This document shows positions 15,307 to 24,520 of a stretch of 50,194 bases of DNA, piece by piece (position 1 is the first letter of the stretch; every line of letters starts with the position of its first letter). The notes beneath the pieces were generated by a model, which worked only from the letters and a program-made list of their open reading frames with translations, was not told the DNA's origin and did not search any database. This DNA is from Cytophagaceae bacterium (GTDB taxonomy: Bacteria; Bacteroidota; Bacteroidia; Cytophagales; Cytophagaceae), in assembly GCA_025454925.1 (NCBI GenBank), contig JALONM010000021.1:1-50194 (forward strand), written 5' to 3'. The position numbers were made by a program, and so were the translations under genes.

Positions 15307-17379
15307 ATGAATATGGTACGATTTTTTAATAGTCAAAAAGCCACTCTGGGCTTTTCTTTATTGTTTCTCCTCAATTGTTCCTCGGTGTTTACCGACGATG
15401 GGGATAAGAAAACCAAACAAATGCGCTTGGTACTTCAATCCATGAAGGATCAGCATTTTGTAAATCCATCGGTGGACGACTCTTTCTCGAAAAAAGTTTT
15501 CAAACTATACCTGGAGCAGATGGATCATAGCAAACGATTCTATACGCAACAAGATTCATTAGCCCTGGCCTCTTATTTTACTAAAATTGATGATCAGTTA
15601 AATGCGAATCAGTTTGAGTTTTTTGAAAAAGCCAACACCTTGTATGAAACCAGACTTCAATCGGTAAATGGATTTTACAAAAGTATGCTTGAGTCTCCTA
15701 TGGATTTTTCCAAAGATGAGTTTATTCAATTAGATCCTGAAAAGCGCCCCTTTGCCAAGGATGAAAGCGAATTAAAAGATCAGTGGAGGAAGTACTTAAA
15801 ATACCTGGTTTTAAACAACGTCCAGATCAAATTAGAGCAACAGGAAAAGTCCAAAGATTCGATCAAAATAGTTAAGCCTTTCGATACCCTGGAAGTGGAG
15901 GCAAGAAAAAAGATTTTAAAAGATCATGAAGATATGTTTAAGCGCTTGTTGCGCGAAACCAAAGAAGAACGCTTCGATGATTTTATCAATGCAGTGGTTC
16001 ATGCCTATGATCCGCACAGCGACTTTTTCCCTCCTAAAGAAAAAGAAAATTTTGATATACAGATGTCGGGAAAACTGGAAGGAATTGGGGCAACCTTGCA
16101 AGAAAAAGACGGCTACATCAAAGTTATTTCCATTGTACCTGGTTCTCCTTCGTTCAAACAAGGCGAGCTTAAGCCGGAAGATTATATTTTGAAAGTAGGA
16201 CAGGGAGAAGAGGAACCGGTAGATATCGTTGATATGCGACTGGATAATGCCGTAAAACTTATTCGCGGGAAAAAGGGTACTACAGTAAAACTTACCATTA
16301 AAAAGCCCGATGGAAAAATTAAAGTAATATCCATTGTTCGCGATGTGGTAGTAATGGAAGAGTCCTATGCCAAATCGGTAATCATTAATGATGAAGTAAA
16401 TAAGCAGAAAATAGGATATATCAATTTGCCTTCATTCTATGCGGATTTTAATGATCGCAAAGGCCGCACCTGTTCCGAAGATATTCGCAAAGAGTTGATC
16501 AAACTCAAAGCGGAACAAGTCGACGGTATTGTGCTGGATCTAAGAAATAACGGAGGTGGTTCTTTGTCGGACGTGGTGACCATGGGCGGATATTTTATTG
16601 ACCAAGGCCCTATCGTACAGGTGAAAGCCAGAGAAGACGAGCCATACATTCTTGCCGACGAAAACTCGGGCACCATTTACGATGGTCCCTTGGTTATTTT
16701 AGTGAATCATTTTTCCGCCTCCGCTTCAGAAATTTTGGCTGCTGCGATGCAGGACTATAAAAGAGCAGTAATTATTGGAAGCAGCAGTTTTGGTAAAGGC
16801 ACTGTACAACGCTTCTTTGAATTGGCCGGTGATCCGGTAAATGGGTCCATTAAAATCACCACTCAGAAATTCTATCGTGTAAATGGTGGTACCACCCAAT
16901 TAAAAGGTGTTATCCCTGATATTGTTTTGCCGGATGTGTATCAGGATCTTGATATCGGAGAAAAAGAATTGGATTACGCTTTGGCATGGGATGAAATCAA
17001 AGCATCTCAGTATAATTCATGGAATGCTAAATTCAAGATGAAAGATATTCAATCAAAGAGTAAAGCGCGTGTAGAAAAAAATGAGGTGTTCAAAAAGATT
17101 AAAACAAATGCTCAATATTTGAAGACCAAACAAGCGAGTACTTATTATCCATTAAGCTTAAAGGCTTATCAGGCTGAAATGATACGCAGTAAGAAAGAAG
17201 AAGAAAGTTATAAAATAGAAACGTCGGACATTTCAGGTATTTCCATTGAGGCCTTAAAACCGGAAAAAGCATTGTTAGCGGATACCAACAAATTAGCACG
17301 CCACAATGAATTCATCAAACCTTTGAAAAAGGATATTTATCTTTTTGAAGCTATTCAGGTAATCAAAGACCTAAGATGA
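15307..17379 (+). CDS. prc: Carboxy-terminal processing protease (S41, Tsp/Prc)
   Basis: 690 residues from the chosen start. The N-terminal signal (TLGFSLLFLLNCSSVF) may be a lipobox with Cys or an ordinary signal. Then: an N-terminal Prc domain with LDPEKR-type segments and HSDFFPPKEKENF, a PDZ domain at about 248-335 (GIGATLQEKDGYIKV), and the S41 protease core with VDGIVLDLRNNGGGSL. The catalytic Ser is in FSASASEI and the Lys in FGKGTVQ. A long C-terminal DUF3340-like helical region follows. It degrades or trims misfolded or tagged periplasmic proteins. ATG 15307 is chosen, because it gives a normal signal; TTG at 15256 and ATGs at 15289 and 15313 are alternatives. Confidence 0.93.
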   Translation: MNMVRFFNSQKATLGFSLLFLLNCSSVFTDDGDKKTKQMRLVLQSMKDQHFVNPSVDDSFSKKVFKLYLEQMDHSKRFYTQQDSLALASYFTKIDDQLNANQFEFFEKANTLYETRLQSVNGFYKSMLESPMDFSKDEFIQLDPEKRPFAKDESELKDQWRKYLKYLVLNNVQIKLEQQEKSKDSIKIVKPFDTLEVEARKKILKDHEDMFKRLLRETKEERFDDFINAVVHAYDPHSDFFPPKEKENFDIQMSGKLEGIGATLQEKDGYIKVISIVPGSPSFKQGELKPEDYILKVGQGEEEPVDIVDMRLDNAVKLIRGKKGTTVKLTIKKPDGKIKVISIVRDVVVMEESYAKSVIINDEVNKQKIGYINLPSFYADFNDRKGRTCSEDIRKELIKLKAEQVDGIVLDLRNNGGGSLSDVVTMGGYFIDQGPIVQVKAREDEPYILADENSGTIYDGPLVILVNHFSASASEILAAAMQDYKRAVIIGSSSFGKGTVQRFFELAGDPVNGSIKITTQKFYRVNGGTTQLKGVIPDIVLPDVYQDLDIGEKELDYALAWDEIKASQYNSWNAKFKMKDIQSKSKARVEKNEVFKKIKTNAQYLKTKQASTYYPLSLKAYQAEMIRSKKEEESYKIETSDISGISIEALKPEKALLADTNKLARHNEFIKPLKKDIYLFEAIQVIKDLR

Positions 17380-17404
17380 TTTTAGAAAATAATTAAATCT
17401 TGTA

Positions 17405-17441
17405 ATGCCCATTAAAACTTATTTTAATGGGCATTTTTTTT
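17405..17441 (+). terminator. Rho-independent terminator of prc
   Basis: ATGCCCATTAAAA (17405-17417) pairs with TTTTAATGGGCAT (17422-17434), loop CTTA, followed by eight T. It starts 25 bases after the prc stop. Confidence 0.9.
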
Positions 17442-17511
17442 GTGATGAAATGCATCGTTGCAGAAGGGATAAACGAGCGAAGGAGATGCACTCGATTGGT
17501 CTCCAAAGGAA

Positions 17512-20322
17512 TTAACGACTGGCTTCTTCCAACAAATATAGGATGGACGAAAAGGATAAGCCGGAAGACTCCTGGAGCGATAATTCACATGTTTTGGCAC
17601 TTGAATAACAAGAAGCAACATCGTTGTTTTTAATTTCCTGAATTTCCATGGCACTGGCAGTAGCAGTGAGTTCAGGGAAGTAGAAGCCTCTGTCTCCCGC
17701 CATGCCACAGCAGCCGGCGTGTTTAGGTATGAGAACTTCTGTGGCACAGGCTTCTGCCACTTGATTGAGCTTATGTTTGTTGCCCATTTTGGTAAGCGAA
17801 CAAACGGGGTGCAAAGCCACTTTCTTAGGTAATTTCTGCACCTTTAATCGGGGTAATAACCAATCAGCTGCAAAATCAACTGAATCCAAAAGTTTTAATT
17901 TTTCCCATTTGAGTCGATACGATTCTTGTAAGCTCGCTCCCGCACCCAGCAGGGTATAGGTGCAAGAACTGGCATCCATGACAATAGGCAACGCTCCCGC
18001 CTTACTGACTTTCCACAACAGATCAATTGTTTTTTCTGTAATCTCTTGTGATGCTTTAGTAAATCCTTTGGAAGAGAATGCTTGTCCGCAGCAATGTCCG
18101 CTTATTTCATTCGGAATATGTATGTGAATGCCTGCTCTTTCGGAAAGACGAATTATCAATTCGGGCACGCTTAACTCTTCTACATCACCTATGCATCGGC
18201 TAATACAGGTGGTGAAATAAATTACCTGCGGAGAGGAATCCTTGGTTTGAGGAAGTTTCCTGGCAGGTTTGAGTTGATTGTTCCACAATGGAAAACCAGG
18301 TATTACTTTTCTTAGAAGCCAGGTACTTTTACGAGTATTTTCACTTCCTATGAAACTGTTTATTGCAGCACCGAAGCGCAATCCCAAACGGAGCGATTTT
18401 TCAGTCCATGTAAAGTGCTTGGCAGCCAGCCATGCCATTCGATTGGCGAAATCAGAATGATTTTCTTTTCTCAATCGTTTTACCAGTTCTCCTGTGTTTA
18501 TTTGAACTGGACAGTCGGTAGCGCAGAGCCCATCTACTGCGCAGGTGTCGATGCCCTGATACTGATACGCTTTCAGAAGTTCCTGGTATTCTTGGTTCCT
18601 TCCTTCCGCTTTACTTTTTGCCAATTCTCTCCTCAGTACAATTCTTCGGCGAGGCGAAAGAGTAATATCCTTGCTTGGACAATTATGCTCGCAAAATCCA
18701 CACTCAATGCATTTGTCCACTTCAGTTTCAACCACAGGTAGTTGCTTTAAGTGTTTCAAATGCGCTTTAGGATCCTGGTTAATGATTACTCCCGGATTGA
18801 TAAGGTTGGCAGGGTCTACCACGTGTTTGATACGACACATGATCTCATAAGCCTCCGCCCCCCATTCTGTTTCCACGAAGGGAGCCATGTTCCTGCCGGT
18901 GCCATGTTCCGCTTTCAGGGTGCCCTGATACCGATGCACTACCAGGGATACGACCTCATCAATAAATTTTTCATACCGGAGAGTATCTTCGGTATTCTGA
19001 AACGCTTGAGTAACTACAAAATGTAAATTTCCATCTTTGGCATGTCCAAAAATAATTCCGTTTTCATAGCCATGTTTTTTGAATAATTCCTGAAGGTCGA
19101 GTACCGCTTGGGCCAAATGTTCCAAGGGGAAGGCTACATCTTCCAATACTACGGTAGTGCCTTGTTTGCGCACGGCACCCACCGATGGAAACATTCCTTT
19201 TCGTATTTTCCAGAGCAAGGCCTGTGTTTCTGTATCTCTGAAAAATTCAGCTTTCTCTAATAAGGCAAGAGATTCCAATACCTGAATTCCATGTCCAATT
19301 TTAGATTGCAATTCGGATTCCTGGCTGGATTGAAATTCGCATAAGAGTGCCGCTGCTTTTTCAGGCAAGCGCGCCACTTGAGCTGGTATGCCTTGCATGT
19401 TTTCCACCGAACGTAAAGACGCTCGGTCCATCAATTCAAGGGCCTCAGCACCGGCCTCTTTGAGCGGCAAAATAGCTTCGCAGGCTTCCTGTATGTTAGC
19501 AAAATATAAAAGAGCTGTGGCCTTGAAGGGATGATCGGGAAGTGTTTGGAGCACGGCTTCGGCAATGAATCCAAGTGTACCTTCTGCTCCAATCATTAAA
19601 TGCGCCATGATGTCGAGCGGATGCTCAAAATCGAGGAATGCATTTAGTGAGTAGCCAACAGTATTTTTGGTCTTATACTTTGTGCGTATTTTAGTGAAAA
19701 GAGAAATATTGGAAAGTATTTCTTCTCTGCAAGAGAGTAAGGTATTCGACAAGCGGACTTCTTGTTGAAGAAAACGCTCATAGTCTGCATTGACTGCCGT
19801 GGTATACGCGGCACCATTCGGTAAAATCAACCGCAAGGAACGAAGTGTGTGATAGGAGTTGTTTTCAACCCCGCAGCACATGCCACTGGCATTGTTGGAG
19901 AGAATTCCTCCCATCATGGCCGCCTGTATGGAGGATGGATCCGGACCGATTTTTCGTTGGTATTTTTTTAAATATGCATTGACCATTCCTCCGGTTGCCC
20001 CAGGAGCTACGCGAACCTCCAACCCATTTTGCATAGGTTCAATGGTTCTCCATGACCTGCTTAAATCAGCCAAAATACCATCCGATAAGGACTGCCCGGA
20101 TAAACTGGTGCCTCCAGCCCGGAAAGTAATCGGAAGGTGATGCTTATGCACCCACTGAAACAAGGCTATGATCTCTTTTTCATCCTGAGGATGTACTACA
20201 GCTTGAGGGATCAGTTGGTAAAAACTAGCATCCGATGCATAGGCATATCGATCCAATAAAGAGGTTTTAATTCTTTCTTTTGGTAAAATTTCCTCAAGTA
20301 GTTTTCCAATGGAAGCATTCAT
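17512..20322 (-). CDS. FAD-linked D-2-hydroxyacid (D-lactate) dehydrogenase with Fe-S and CCG domains
   Basis: 936 residues in one chain. Residues about 35-275 form an FAD-binding domain of the VAO/GlcD type (PITFRAGGTSLSGQSL), followed by an FAD-oxidase C-terminal domain (EHGTGRNMAPFVE). Then a 4Fe-4S pair: CIECGFCEHNCPS and CAVDGLCATDCPVQ. The last third carries cysteine-rich CCG domains (GHCCGQAFSSKGF, KHAGCCGMAGDRGF) as in GlpC/LldE/heterodisulfide reductase. Fusions of this kind oxidise D-lactate or similar D-2-hydroxyacids at the membrane and pass electrons to quinone. The substrate is inferred. It starts 16 bases after the winged-helix regulator stop, so it is probably the third gene of that operon. 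Confidence 0.9.
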   Translation of the reverse strand: MNASIGKLLEEILPKERIKTSLLDRYAYASDASFYQLIPQAVVHPQDEKEIIALFQWVHKHHLPITFRAGGTSLSGQSLSDGILADLSRSWRTIEPMQNGLEVRVAPGATGGMVNAYLKKYQRKIGPDPSSIQAAMMGGILSNNASGMCCGVENNSYHTLRSLRLILPNGAAYTTAVNADYERFLQQEVRLSNTLLSCREEILSNISLFTKIRTKYKTKNTVGYSLNAFLDFEHPLDIMAHLMIGAEGTLGFIAEAVLQTLPDHPFKATALLYFANIQEACEAILPLKEAGAEALELMDRASLRSVENMQGIPAQVARLPEKAAALLCEFQSSQESELQSKIGHGIQVLESLALLEKAEFFRDTETQALLWKIRKGMFPSVGAVRKQGTTVVLEDVAFPLEHLAQAVLDLQELFKKHGYENGIIFGHAKDGNLHFVVTQAFQNTEDTLRYEKFIDEVVSLVVHRYQGTLKAEHGTGRNMAPFVETEWGAEAYEIMCRIKHVVDPANLINPGVIINQDPKAHLKHLKQLPVVETEVDKCIECGFCEHNCPSKDITLSPRRRIVLRRELAKSKAEGRNQEYQELLKAYQYQGIDTCAVDGLCATDCPVQINTGELVKRLRKENHSDFANRMAWLAAKHFTWTEKSLRLGLRFGAAINSFIGSENTRKSTWLLRKVIPGFPLWNNQLKPARKLPQTKDSSPQVIYFTTCISRCIGDVEELSVPELIIRLSERAGIHIHIPNEISGHCCGQAFSSKGFTKASQEITEKTIDLLWKVSKAGALPIVMDASSCTYTLLGAGASLQESYRLKWEKLKLLDSVDFAADWLLPRLKVQKLPKKVALHPVCSLTKMGNKHKLNQVAEACATEVLIPKHAGCCGMAGDRGFYFPELTATASAMEIQEIKNNDVASCYSSAKTCELSLQESSGLSFSSILYLLEEASR

Positions 20323-20338
20323 GCAGAGCGGGGTACTA

Positions 20339-20644
20339 TTATTTTTTTTCTGAATCTTTAATGAGTTTTTCTAAAGCATCCAGGTGATCTTTAAAGGCTT
20401 TCTTTCCAGCTTTGGTTGCGGCGTAGCTGGTATTGGGCTTTTTGCCGACAAACGATTTGTTGACTATTAAGAATCCTGCTTTTTCAAGCGCGGCTACATG
20501 GCTGGCCAGGTTGCCATCAGAGGTATTTAATAATTCTTTCAGCGCCGTAAATTCAATCCAGTCGTGCACCATGAGCAACGACATAATGCCCAGGCGTATG
20601 CGGCTTTCAAAAACTTTGTTAATATTTTCTATCAGGTTTTTCAA
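20339..20644 (-). CDS. Winged-helix transcriptional regulator (PF13601-like), TTG start
   Basis: 101 residues when started at TTG 20644. No ATG gives a sensible protein; the frame stays open upstream but that part is antisense-free overlap with the preceding gene. The TTG overlaps the upstream stop as TTGA, giving a translationally coupled start, and the product then begins (M)KNLIENINKVFESRIRLGIM, the usual N terminus of this family. The wHTH shows FTALKELLNTSDGNLASHVAALEKAGF and the wing KSFVGKKPNTSYAATKAG. It is a MarR/ArsR-like dimeric regulator, normally encoded with a membrane protein as here. The 39-bp palindrome upstream of the operon is its likely operator. Confidence 0.87.
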   Translation of the reverse strand: MKNLIENINKVFESRIRLGIMSLLMVHDWIEFTALKELLNTSDGNLASHVAALEKAGFLIVNKSFVGKKPNTSYAATKAGKKAFKDHLDALEKLIKDSEKK

Positions 20645-21252
20645 TTCCTGTCGTATTTGAAATACATGAAGGTGCCATACCCGATATGGAAAACTCCAAA
20701 GCCGATCGCCCAAAATAATAAACCGTGGTAAAGATAAAAGCTGGCAACCAAGCCTAGCGCTATTTCCAGGATTCCCAGGCTTCGTATGTCTCGCAATGTA
20801 AAGTTGCTTCCGTTTATGAGCGCTAATCCATAAAAGATTAAGGTACTAGGTGCTACTAACTCAGGATTCCCTTTAAGCAATAAAATCAGACACCAAATAC
20901 CTCCCGTAATTAATGGAATGCCTAAGTTAATCAGCAGTCGCCGGGTAGATCCATCCCACAAGGCTTGCTGATTTTTTTTGGCTTTGCGACTCGTAAAATA
21001 CCAGGCCGCGCTCAAAGATATTATCAGCACTAAAGAAAAATTAAGGATGGTAAAAGTGATGAACTTGGTGTCGATTCCCAGATAATATCGGTAGGTCCAC
21101 CGGTGCGACATATATAGGTACTGTGCCATAGAACCCAATAAGGCTGCTGTTCCAGCTATTACTCCCGACATTCCGCTTAAGGAAATGAAACGTGTGGAAC
21201 GCTCCATCATTTGGCGGATGTGACGAATGTCTTCCAGGGACTTGTCTTCCAT
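20641..21252 (-). CDS. Conserved membrane protein, partner of the wHTH regulator
   Basis: 203 residues: a charged N-terminal helix (EDKSLEDIRHIRQMMERSTRF) then about five or six membrane segments (near 25-45, 63-88, 106-128, 134-150, 156-176 and 178-197). No catalytic motif. This family is regularly found one gene before a short winged-helix regulator in Bacteroidota; the function is not known to me. The start ATG lies inside a perfect palindrome (21251-21289), so the leader is extremely short and repression could act on both transcription and translation initiation. The stop is overlapped by the start of the regulator. Confidence 0.82.
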   Translation of the reverse strand: MEDKSLEDIRHIRQMMERSTRFISLSGMSGVIAGTAALLGSMAQYLYMSHRWTYRYYLGIDTKFITFTILNFSLVLIISLSAAWYFTSRKAKKNQQALWDGSTRRLLINLGIPLITGGIWCLILLLKGNPELVAPSTLIFYGLALINGSNFTLRDIRSLGILEIALGLVASFYLYHGLLFWAIGFGVFHIGYGTFMYFKYDRN

Positions 21253-21289
21253 AATTTACTTACTTTGAATCTCAAAGTAAGTAAATTAT
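21251..21289. promoter_or_regulatory. 39-bp perfect palindrome, operator of the wHTH operon
   Basis: Arms 21251-21268 and 21272-21289 are complementary over all 18 positions, with the spacer ATC. The core is TACTTTGA-ATC-TCAAAGTA. It covers the first two bases of the membrane-protein ATG. Size, symmetry and position suit a dimeric winged-helix repressor; binding is inferred. Confidence 0.75.
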
Positions 21290-21354
21290 TCACTCATTTC
21301 AAGGCCTGTGAGGGTATTTGAACGATAAGAAATAGGCTTGATTTTACCGGTGAA

Positions 21355-21831
21355 CTAGCGACTGGTGCTAAGCTTGCCTTCTTCCTTCGCCTCTTTAAAG
21401 TATTTCAGTGGTACGATTAACATGCCAAAACAAGAGCTACCTTCTTTCCCTATTGTTTTATGATGAATCTTGTGGGCTCTTCGAATTCCTTTAAAATACC
21501 AGTGATCTAGTTTGCGGAGAAATTTAAATCGTTGGTGAATAAAAATTTCATGAAGTACAAAGTATACAAAACCGTAAACCGCAATGCCGATGCCTGTGAT
21601 AACGCTGTATTGGTTTTGGTACATCATTCCCAACATAATGGTTAGCCAGCTAGGAATGGCGAAAATTAAAATGAAATAGTCATTCTTTTGAAATAGTTTG
21701 TGGTTTTCGCTGTGGTGGTCTTCGTGCAAATGCCAAAGAAAACCGTGCATAATATACTTGTGACTAAACCATGCCACGAATTCCATCCCAAAGAAAGCGA
21801 GTATAAAAGTTAAAATATGTAACGGAGTCAT
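21355..21831 (-). CDS. crtZ: Beta-carotene hydroxylase (CrtZ) family protein
   Basis: 158 residues from the ATG at 21831 (MTPLHILTF); the frame opens earlier only at a TTG (21861). Four His clusters typical of CrtZ and fatty-acid hydroxylases are present: HKYIMHG, HEDHH, HEIFIHQRF and HKIHH. Four membrane helices alternate with them. CrtZ adds 3-hydroxyl groups to beta-carotene to give zeaxanthin, in the membrane, with a di-iron centre. No other carotenoid gene (crtB, crtI, crtY) lies in the window. An exact -7 box is found 19 bases upstream. Confidence 0.9.
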   Translation of the reverse strand: MTPLHILTFILAFFGMEFVAWFSHKYIMHGFLWHLHEDHHSENHKLFQKNDYFILIFAIPSWLTIMLGMMYQNQYSVITGIGIAVYGFVYFVLHEIFIHQRFKFLRKLDHWYFKGIRRAHKIHHKTIGKEGSSCFGMLIVPLKYFKEAKEEGKLSTSR

Positions 21832-21849
21832 GTTAGAATATTTATATAA

Positions 21850-21857
21850 CAAAGGTA
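21850..21857 (-). promoter_or_regulatory. -7 box of crtZ
   Basis: CAAAGGTA on the plus strand is TACCTTTG on the minus strand, an exact TAnnTTTG element. No clear -33 element is seen. Confidence 0.4.
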
Positions 21858-21901
21858 ACAATATAGCACCTAAATTTGTTTAGTTTGTAGAATAATTTCA
21901 A

Positions 21902-23383
21902 ATGAACGGCATGAAATTTACAAGGCCTTTACTTCGGTTACACTTCCTCTTGGCGAGCGCATGGCTTTTCGCTCAAACGAATATAGTCTCCGTGCAACAA
22001 GCATGGAAACAATTTCAGCAAAATGAAATATTCAAACGAGCAAATGTATCCTTATCCGTACAGCGTTGCGACAACCAGGAGTTTCTTTTGAAAGAAAATG
22101 CCAAAGCCTTGTCTCCGGCTTCCAATCTGAAATTAGTTACCACTGCAACAGCTCTATGTTTACTGGGAAAGGAGTATCGTTACGAAACGTTATTATTTTA
22201 TTCCGGAACCATTAAAGGTGATACTCTGGAAGGTGATTTGATATTGCAAGGGAACGGAGATCCCAGTTTAGCCTCCGAGCGCTTGCCTGCGCCCTACGCC
22301 ACTCCTGATTCGTTGATGCGAAGATGGGCGTTGGCCGTGAAAGCAGCAGGAATACAATACATCAAGGGGAATTTACTATTGGATCTAAGCGCCTATGAAT
22401 ATAATCCCTATCCGGATTATTGGCCATGGGGAGATTTAGGCAATTATTATGGCGCAGGAATTTATGCTTTGAATTTTTACGACAATCTATTTCGGGTTTT
22501 TTTTGATGGAGGAAAGCAGGAAGGAGATCCAGCCCGTGTGGTGAAGATGTATCCAGATCCTGGATTTCTGCAATTAGAAAATCAAGTGTTGAGCGGGCCC
22601 AAAGGCAGTGGTGATGATGCGTACCTGTATTCAAGTCCCTGGAGTCAAACACTATTTATGAAAGGAACCATACCGGCAGAAAGTAAAAATTTTGCTGTTC
22701 GCGGAAGCATTCCATCCCCACCAATGCTAGTAGGAAATAGGTTGATAGCAGAATTGGCTTACCATAAAATTAAGTTTCAGTCAGATAAAGTAATCTTGAA
22801 TTATAAAGGATTATCTCCGCGCCCCTCTACTGTTTTATATACCTATTACAGCCCGCCAATACGTGAAATTGCAAAACTGACTAATGTGTATAGTTTGAAT
22901 TTATATGCGGAATGTTTGTTGCGTACATTAGGAAAGAAGTTTGGGAAAGAAGGCAGTACCTCGGAGGGGGCCAGGGTGGTGAAAGAATTTTGGAAAAGCA
23001 AAGGCTTGGATGTACAAGGTTGGCATATGCAGGATGGTAGCGGATTGTCGTTTAACAACGCTATTTCAACTGCTCAGTTATGTTGGATTTTATCTTTTAT
23101 GAAAAAGGAATCGTGTTTTTTAGATTTCTATGCCACCTTGCCGGTAGCTGGGGTCTCTGGTACCGTATATAAACTTGGGAAAGGTAGTTCATTGGCCGGC
23201 AATGGTCGCATAAAGAGCGGGTCATTATCTCATGTGAGCTGCTACAGTGGGTATATTTCCAGCTCGGATGGTGTAATGCTTTCGGTAGCACTTTTTACCA
23301 ATCAATACGAGGGCAGCGCTGGCGGGGTACTTCCTAAAATGGAAGATGTACTAAAACAACTGGCTATGTTAAAAGTTAAATAG
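21902..23383 (+). CDS. dacB: D-alanyl-D-alanine carboxypeptidase/endopeptidase (PBP4, S13)
   Basis: 493 residues with a signal peptide (LLRLHFLLASAWLFAQ). The three penicillin-binding motifs of family S13 are present: SNLK (Ser74 to Lys77), SLN in NVYSLNLYAE, and KSG in RIKSGSLSH, which replaces the commoner KTG and is frequent in PBP4 proteins. The large insertion between SxxK and SxN, characteristic of S13, is present (PYPDYWPWGDLGNYYGAG). It trims or cleaves peptidoglycan cross-links in the periplasm. The ATG at 21911 is an equally good start. It is transcribed divergently from crtZ. Confidence 0.93.
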   Translation: MNGMKFTRPLLRLHFLLASAWLFAQTNIVSVQQAWKQFQQNEIFKRANVSLSVQRCDNQEFLLKENAKALSPASNLKLVTTATALCLLGKEYRYETLLFYSGTIKGDTLEGDLILQGNGDPSLASERLPAPYATPDSLMRRWALAVKAAGIQYIKGNLLLDLSAYEYNPYPDYWPWGDLGNYYGAGIYALNFYDNLFRVFFDGGKQEGDPARVVKMYPDPGFLQLENQVLSGPKGSGDDAYLYSSPWSQTLFMKGTIPAESKNFAVRGSIPSPPMLVGNRLIAELAYHKIKFQSDKVILNYKGLSPRPSTVLYTYYSPPIREIAKLTNVYSLNLYAECLLRTLGKKFGKEGSTSEGARVVKEFWKSKGLDVQGWHMQDGSGLSFNNAISTAQLCWILSFMKKESCFLDFYATLPVAGVSGTVYKLGKGSSLAGNGRIKSGSLSHVSCYSGYISSSDGVMLSVALFTNQYEGSAGGVLPKMEDVLKQLAMLKVK

Positions 23384-23473
23384 CAGGCAGGTGTATAATC
23401 TCAAGTTCTTCAACATAGGATGATTAATTAGAATCAAGTACATTGCATCTGATTTTGAAGAAACATTGTTAGC

Positions 23474-24520
23474 ATGGAACGTATTTTTCCTTCTGAGTTA
23501 GGGTATCGCTTTCCCGCCGAATGGCATCCACATCGTGCAACCTGGTTGAGCTGGCCGCATAAAGAAGCCTCGTGGCCAGGTAAATTAGAAACCATTTTTC
23601 CTGTTTATGCCGCGTTTATTAAAGCCCTTACAGAAGGAGAGCGAGTGTGCATAAATGTGAAAGACGAAGCGATGAAAGCGTTTGCCACGCAACACTTATT
23701 ACACGTGTCTTGCGATCTTAGTAAAGTAGATTTTTACTACCATCCTACCAATGATGCCTGGTGTAGAGATCACGGCCCAGCCTTTTTAATACAGCCTGGT
23801 CATCAAATACCTAAAGTCGTGGTCGATTGGGGGTATAACGCTTGGGGTGATAAATATCCTCCTTACGACCTTGATGATGTAATCCCAACCATGATTGCGG
23901 GTAAATTTAATTTACCTGTATATTATCCGGGAATAGTGATGGAAGGCGGTTCTGTGGAGTTTAATGGAAAAGGAACCTTGCTGACAACAACAGCCTGTTT
24001 ACTCAACCCCAACAGAAATCCACATTTAAATCAGGAACAAATTGAAGCCTTGTTGCGCGGTTATTATGGCGTAGAACAAATTTTATGGTTAGGTGAAGGC
24101 ATCGTAGGGGATGATACCGATGGTCATATCGATGACATAACCCGATTTGTCAATGAAGATACAGTGCTAACAGTAATAGAAGAAAACAAATCTGACGAAA
24201 ATTATCATTTGCTTCAGGAAAATCTTTCCGAATTAAAGAAAATGAGGTTGCTTAGTGGGAAACCTTTGAATATAATAGAGCTGCCAATGCCTGCTCCTGT
24301 CATTTTTGAAGATCAACGCCTGCCTGCCTCCTATGCCAATTTTTACATTGGAAATAGTGCTGTCATTGTTCCCACTTTCAGAGACGATAAAAATGATACC
24401 AAAGCATTAGATATTATTGCATCGTGTTTTAAAGATAGAAAAGTAATAGGTCTTGATTCAACAGATATCATTTGGGGCTTGGGAAGCTTCCACTGTCTTT
24501 CTCAGCAAGAACCTATCTGA
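23474..24520 (+). CDS. aguA: Agmatine deiminase / porphyromonas-type peptidyl-arginine deiminase family
   Basis: 348 residues, standard for AguA. It converts agmatine to N-carbamoylputrescine and ammonia in polyamine synthesis. Active-site segments: EWHPHRATWLSWPHKEASWPG at the N terminus, NDAWCRDHGPAF, VMEGGSVEFNGKGTLLTT, GDDTDGHIDDITRF, and the nucleophile Cys341 in GSFHCLSQQ. No aguB (N-carbamoylputrescine amidase) follows in this window, though it is often adjacent in Bacteroidota and may lie elsewhere. No strong terminator follows at once; hairpins occur at 24574-24595 and 24647-24678. Confidence 0.93.
   Translation: MERIFPSELGYRFPAEWHPHRATWLSWPHKEASWPGKLETIFPVYAAFIKALTEGERVCINVKDEAMKAFATQHLLHVSCDLSKVDFYYHPTNDAWCRDHGPAFLIQPGHQIPKVVVDWGYNAWGDKYPPYDLDDVIPTMIAGKFNLPVYYPGIVMEGGSVEFNGKGTLLTTTACLLNPNRNPHLNQEQIEALLRGYYGVEQILWLGEGIVGDDTDGHIDDITRFVNEDTVLTVIEENKSDENYHLLQENLSELKKMRLLSGKPLNIIELPMPAPVIFEDQRLPASYANFYIGNSAVIVPTFRDDKNDTKALDIIASCFKDRKVIGLDSTDIIWGLGSFHCLSQQEPI

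Noticed and set aside
20645-20713. N-terminal extension of the wHTH regulator
   Set aside because: These 23 codons overlap the membrane-protein gene and do not resemble the family; TTG 20644 gives the standard N terminus.
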